Positions 60,759-64,000 of a stretch of 64,000 bases of DNA are shown here, piece by piece. The notes below the pieces were generated by a model. It made no database searches. It saw only the letters and a list, made by a program, of their open reading frames with translations, and was not told the DNA's origin. The stretch covers positions 4,200,880-4,264,879 of the forward strand of contig NZ_JAUSQV010000001.1 of NCBI RefSeq assembly GCF_030811475.1, read 5' to 3'. The position numbers were made by a program, and so were the translations under genes. The stretch is from Nakamurella flavida (lineage in GTDB: Bacteria > Actinomycetota > Actinomycetes > Mycobacteriales > Nakamurellaceae). Each line of letters opens with the position of its first letter. Position 1 is the stretch's first letter.

Positions 60759-61148
60759 ATGCGACGCGGACCGGGACCTGTCGACGACCCGTCACGCGTC
60801 CGTGAGCTGACCGCGCGGGAACGCGAAGTGCTGATCGCGATGATCGAGCGGGGCATGGACCACGAGGGCCGACCCACCGCGGCGGACCGGGAACGGTGGC
60901 TGGTCAGCGTGCCGGGTGTCCGGGCAGGCTCACGGTGCGGATGCCGGACGTGTCCCTCGATCGAGCTGACCGACGCGCGGGGGCTGAGGCAGCCCGAGCA
61001 TGCTGTCCGCATCGTCCTGGAGGCGGGGACGAAGGACGGCCTGCTGCTGTTCGTCGACGACGACCGGCTCAGCTACCTGGAGCTCGCCCCGTTCGACGAC
61101 GAGGGCGTCGCGGAGTTCCCGTCGGCGGAGTCGATCGACATCGGGTGA
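60759..61148 (+). CDS. Small conserved protein with CxC-x2-C motif, unknown function
   Basis: A 129-aa protein. The N-terminal helix ELTAREREVLIAMIERG resembles an HTH helix pair; then GSRCGCRTCPSIEL with three Cys and a C-terminal beta-rich part (LLLFVDDDRLSYLELAPFDD). No family named. GGGAGG 8 nt before ATG 60759 sets the start. Divergent from the riboswitch operon, convergent with tadA; a weak hairpin (61158-61178) lies between. Confidence 0.7.
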   Translation: MRRGPGPVDDPSRVRELTAREREVLIAMIERGMDHEGRPTAADRERWLVSVPGVRAGSRCGCRTCPSIELTDARGLRQPEHAVRIVLEAGTKDGLLLFVDDDRLSYLELAPFDDEGVAEFPSAESIDIG

Positions 61149-61181
61149 GACCCATTGGGCCGCAGCCGATCGGCGGCCGGG

Positions 61182-62435
61182 TCAGTCGTCGCTGCGGTCC
61201 CGCCGGTGCCCGCCCAGGAGATCGGGCAGGTCGTATCCGAAGCGCTCGAAGCGGTCCGGGTGCGGCGGGAAGCCCTGCGCGCGGACGAGCTCACCCCCGC
61301 GGCTGGTGAAGATGTCCGCGGTCTCGATGACACCGGCTTCGACCCGCCCCGGCAGGGCGATGATCTCGCGGACCCGGCGGCCGCCGTTCGGTTCCACGCC
61401 GACGTGCACGACGAGGTCGACGGACGCGGCGACGGTGGGCACCACGAACCCGGCGGTGACGTTCTCCCCGGCCAGCAGCGGCAGGGTGCACAGCTTGACC
61501 ACGGCCTCCCGTGCGGAGTTGGCGTGCACCGAGCACATGCCGGGCAGACCGCTGTTCAGCGCGATGAGCAGATCCAGGGACTCCTCCTGGCGGACCTCGC
61601 CGACGATGATCCGGCTGGGCCGCATCCGCAGCGCCTCCTTGACCAGCCGCCGCAACCGGATCTCCCCGTTGCCCTCCAGGTTCGGCTGCCGGGTCTGCAT
61701 GGCGACCACGTCGGGAAGGTTCGGGCGGAGCTCGAAGACCTCCTCGCAGGTGATCACCCGCTCCCGGGCCGGGACGGAGTTCAGCAGTGTGTTGAGCAGG
61801 GTGGTCTTCCCGGCCTGGGTCCCGCCGGCGACGATGATGTTGAGCCCGCAGACCACCGCGGCCTCCAGGAAGCGGGCCGCGTGCGCCGTCATGCTGCCCA
61901 GCGCGACGAGGTCCTCCAGGCCGTTCGCCGCCACGACGAACTTCCGGATGTTCAGGCTCAGGTGCTCGCGGGTGATGTCCGGGATGACCGCGTGCAGGCG
62001 ACTGCCGTCGGGGAGCAGGGCGTCGACGAACGGGGAGGAGAGGTCCAGGCGGCGGCCGGACGGCTTGAGCATGCGTTCGGTGAGGTCGCGGACCTCGCCG
62101 GGGGTGAGGACGACGGTGGTGAGCTCGGAGACGCCGCGGCGGGCGACGAAGACCCGGCCGGGGGCGTTGATCCAGATCTCCTCGACCTCGTCGTCGTCCA
62201 GGAAGCGTTGCAGGGGGCCGAATCCGGCAAGGCTGTCGAAGACGGTGCGGACCGCGCCGGTGCGGTCGAGCAGTGGAGGGAGCGAAGAGGTGGGGACGCG
62301 TTCCTCGTAGTGGGTGATGACCTCGTCGATGAGGGAGCGGGTGCCGCGGTGGTCGGTGACGGGGTCGATGCCGCGGCGGCGGACGAGTTCGCGGACCTCG
62401 TCCTGGATGTGCTCGGTGGCGGTCAGCGTCGGCAT
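61182..62435 (-). CDS. tadA: Tad/Flp pilus secretion ATPase TadA (CpaF)
   Basis: A 417-aa type II/IV secretion ATPase. Walker A VAGGTQAGKTTLLNTL; Asp box VITCEEVFELRPNLPDVVAM; Walker B MRPSRIIVGEVRQEESLDLL; His box CSVHANSAREAV. It powers Flp pilus assembly through TadB/TadC, encoded 11.8 kb downstream on the same strand. ATG 62435 (MPTLTATEHIQDEV) has a weak SD. No tadZ/cpaE-type ParA gene is adjacent. The 187-bp gap upstream shows nothing recognisable. Confidence 0.93.
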   Translation of the reverse strand: MPTLTATEHIQDEVRELVRRRGIDPVTDHRGTRSLIDEVITHYEERVPTSSLPPLLDRTGAVRTVFDSLAGFGPLQRFLDDDEVEEIWINAPGRVFVARRGVSELTTVVLTPGEVRDLTERMLKPSGRRLDLSSPFVDALLPDGSRLHAVIPDITREHLSLNIRKFVVAANGLEDLVALGSMTAHAARFLEAAVVCGLNIIVAGGTQAGKTTLLNTLLNSVPARERVITCEEVFELRPNLPDVVAMQTRQPNLEGNGEIRLRRLVKEALRMRPSRIIVGEVRQEESLDLLIALNSGLPGMCSVHANSAREAVVKLCTLPLLAGENVTAGFVVPTVAASVDLVVHVGVEPNGGRRVREIIALPGRVEAGVIETADIFTSRGGELVRAQGFPPHPDRFERFGYDLPDLLGGHRRDRSDD

Positions 62436-62622
62436 GGCTCGATCCCCGGATCGTCGTGCGGGTGCGCCGGCGGGCGCACGGTGGACAGGTGTCCGGGGGG
62501 CGGGACGGACGGGCTCGAACCTACGGGGAACACGGTGTCCCAGGCGGGGGAAATCCACACCCGTCCGGGGCGGTGGGGATCTTCGGTGCGAGCCGCACCG
62601 GCCCGCGTGTCACCCCACGCGC

Positions 62623-63600
62623 TCAGCGGGCGCGCCGGGTCAGCCGGTCGAGCAGCTGGGCCGACTTCTGCTGGTCGATCTCCGCCCGACGCACGGCGAA
62701 GCGGGCGTCGTCCAACCGGTTCCGGGCCGCGGCGAGCTGCTCCTGCACGGCGCGGACCTCGTCGGTGCGGTCCTGAACGGCCTGGTGGGCGGCGGTCACC
62801 GCGTCCTGCGCCTGCTGCTCGGCATCCCGCGCCTCCTGCAGCTCGGCCTGCTGGCGGTGACGGCGCTCCGCGACGGCGGCCTCGCGCTCGGCGGCCCGGG
62901 CGGCACGATCGCGCTCGGCCTGCCGGGTGGCCGCGCGCCGGTCCGCGCCGTCGTCCCCGCCCTGCGCGTCCTGCCCGCGACCGGTCCGCCTGCCCGTGCT
63001 GGTGCGGGTGTCCGGTTCGTCGTCCGACCCGACCGGGGACCCGACCGGGGGCGCGGCCGCCCGGTCGGGGCCACGGACCGGTGGCGCGCCCACCGCGTCG
63101 GGGACGGCCACGAGATCGGCCAGCGCGACCGAGCCGAAGCCCTCCCAGTGCACCGGTTTGACCAGCGCTCCGGCGGACACGGCGCCGCCGATCTCCTCGT
63201 CCGCGACGGCCGCGTTGAGGGTGGCGACCACGTCCTCCTGCAACGCGGTGGCCGGCTCGCTCTCGTCGACGAGGTCGAACGCCACCGCGGCCAGGTCCTC
63301 GACCAGCGTGCGGCGGCGGCCGGACAGCTCGCGCATGGCCGGGCCGTCCAGCGAGTGCTCGGCCTCCCGCAGATCGGTGCCGAGTTCGAGCAGTTCGGCG
63401 ATGCGCTCCGGGTGGGCGCGCGCCAGCTGGTTGACGGTGAACGCGGCCCGGGTCGGTTTGCGGAGCGCGCCGATGAGGGTCGCGGCGTCCCGGTCCTTCG
63501 CGGAGCGGGCATCCTTGGCCAGCGCGGTGCGGCGGGGGGTGAAGTCCGCCAGTGGCCCGGCGTACAGCTCGGCCACCGCGTCGGTCACCCGGTCCGTCAT
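62623..63600 (-). CDS. Hypothetical protein with C-terminal coiled coil
   Basis: A 325-aa soluble protein. The N-terminal ~150 residues (MTDRVTDAVAELYAGPLADF, FTVNQLARAHPERIAELLEL) form a helical domain found in many actinobacterial hypothetical proteins. A Pro/Gly/Asp linker (about 165-215) follows, then a long Ala/Glu/Arg/Gln coiled coil (about 215-315) with heptad-like leucines. No catalytic motif. Function unknown. Confidence 0.72.
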   Translation of the reverse strand: MTDRVTDAVAELYAGPLADFTPRRTALAKDARSAKDRDAATLIGALRKPTRAAFTVNQLARAHPERIAELLELGTDLREAEHSLDGPAMRELSGRRRTLVEDLAAVAFDLVDESEPATALQEDVVATLNAAVADEEIGGAVSAGALVKPVHWEGFGSVALADLVAVPDAVGAPPVRGPDRAAAPPVGSPVGSDDEPDTRTSTGRRTGRGQDAQGGDDGADRRAATRQAERDRAARAAEREAAVAERRHRQQAELQEARDAEQQAQDAVTAAHQAVQDRTDEVRAVQEQLAAARNRLDDARFAVRRAEIDQQKSAQLLDRLTRRAR

Positions 63601-63621
63601 GGACCCATCCTGACGGGTGGG

Positions 63622-64000
63622 TCAGGAAAGGGTCACCCAGCGACCCGAGGCCACCGACTCGGTCATCGCGTCCAGTGCCTGGGCCGCGGCCACCGCGTCG
63701 TCGATCGTGGCGCCGTGGGGTTCGCCGTCGGCGATGGAGCGCAGGAACGCCGCGGCCTCGATGACCTTGAGGTCGTCGTACCCCATGGCGATGCCCGCGC
63801 CGGGCTGGAAGGCCCCGTACGCGCCGGCGTCCGGGCCGACGAACACGGTGGCGGCGGGTTCGTCCTGGTAGCGGTCACCGGTGCTCAGGCGGAGTTCGCC
63901 CATCCGGCGGAAGTCCCAGGCGACCATCCCGGCCGTCCCGTGGATCTCGAAGCCGTAGGTGTTCTGCTGGCCGACCGCGACCCGGCTGGCCTCCACCCCC
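63622..64000 (-). CDS. Gfo/Idh/MocA family dehydrogenase (C-terminal part, start outside window)
   Basis: The frame is open to the window edge; only the last ~126 residues are seen. YGFEIHGTAGMVAWDFRRMGEL is the strand of the GFO_IDH_MocA C-terminal domain, and the PGAGIAMGYDDLKVIEAAAFLRS helix with GEPHGATIDDAVAAAQALDAM is the usual C-terminus of inositol/sugar dehydrogenases. The N-terminal NAD-binding half lies beyond the window, so substrate is not assigned. Confidence 0.82.
   Translation of the reverse strand, partial: GVEASRVAVGQQNTYGFEIHGTAGMVAWDFRRMGELRLSTGDRYQDEPAATVFVGPDAGAYGAFQPGAGIAMGYDDLKVIEAAAFLRSIADGEPHGATIDDAVAAAQALDAMTESVASGRWVTLS

Overview
The window is 64 kb of very GC-rich DNA from an actinobacterium. 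Evidence includes a whiB7 gene with an AT-hook, uvrD2 with a tetracysteine/HRDC tail, an hrcA-dnaJ-rsmE...phoH-ybeY-CNNM-era cluster in actinobacterial order, frequent GTG starts, GTGA/ATGA overlaps, and many apparently leaderless genes (a TANNNT-like -10 placed 6-7 nt before the start codon). The block from nudC to the UPF0182 protein follows the mycobacterial Rv3199c-Rv3193c neighbourhood. I cannot name the genus. Nakamurella or a Geodermatophilales relative would fit, but that is a guess. I saw no transposon, prophage or CRISPR array.

Layout. 1-2.0 kb: the end of a xanthine dehydrogenase-type molybdoenzyme gene and two tiny membrane proteins. 2.0-15.1 kb: hemW, a ParB-like small protein, hrcA-dnaJ-rsmE behind a half-degraded CIRCE operator, a hydrolase, a drug-type ABC exporter, then the overlapping run phoH-ybeY-CNNM/CBS-cytidine-deaminase-like-era. 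15.2-22 kb: a membrane protein, an M16 peptidase pair, nudC and uvrD2. 22-23.4 kb: whiB7 with a roughly 380-nt leader holding two small ORFs, alternative hairpins and an anti-SD element, then two small proteins. 23.4-34.2 kb: ABC1 kinase, an E1/ThiF-like protein and a zinc-ribbon protein (minus strand), an aldo/keto reductase, a DUF2342 zincin, a PDZ/Lon-like protease, a PPA1309-family protein and UPF0182.

34.2-43.5 kb: an initiator tRNA flanked by hairpin terminators, then overlapping recC-recB-recD. 43.5-46.1 kb: a coiled-coil protein, prfB and an acetyltransferase. 46.2-49.4 kb (minus): tadB-tadC-pilin-like-TadE-TadE of a Tad/Flp pilus locus. Its ATPase gene tadA lies 11.8 kb upstream at 61.2-62.4 kb, same strand. 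Between the two halves sit DDAH, the dhaKLM dihydroxyacetone phosphotransferase operon (DhaM carries a complete PTS Enzyme I), a universal stress protein, an EthD-like protein and a TPP-riboswitch-controlled tenA-thiY-thiX-thiZ operon. The window ends with a coiled-coil protein and the 3' part of a Gfo/Idh/MocA dehydrogenase gene.

How genes work together. hrcA/dnaJ form a self-regulated chaperone unit. WhiB7 should control an antibiotic-stress regulon, with the neighbouring ABC1 kinase a likely member. RecBCD repairs double-strand breaks. DhaKLM phosphorylates dihydroxyacetone from PEP. TenA and ThiYXZ salvage thiamine pyrimidine under TPP control. The most unusual signals are the whiB7 leader, very short ORFs whose stops overlap or abut downstream starts, 15-bp-period repeats, the split tad locus, and the self-contained DhaM.
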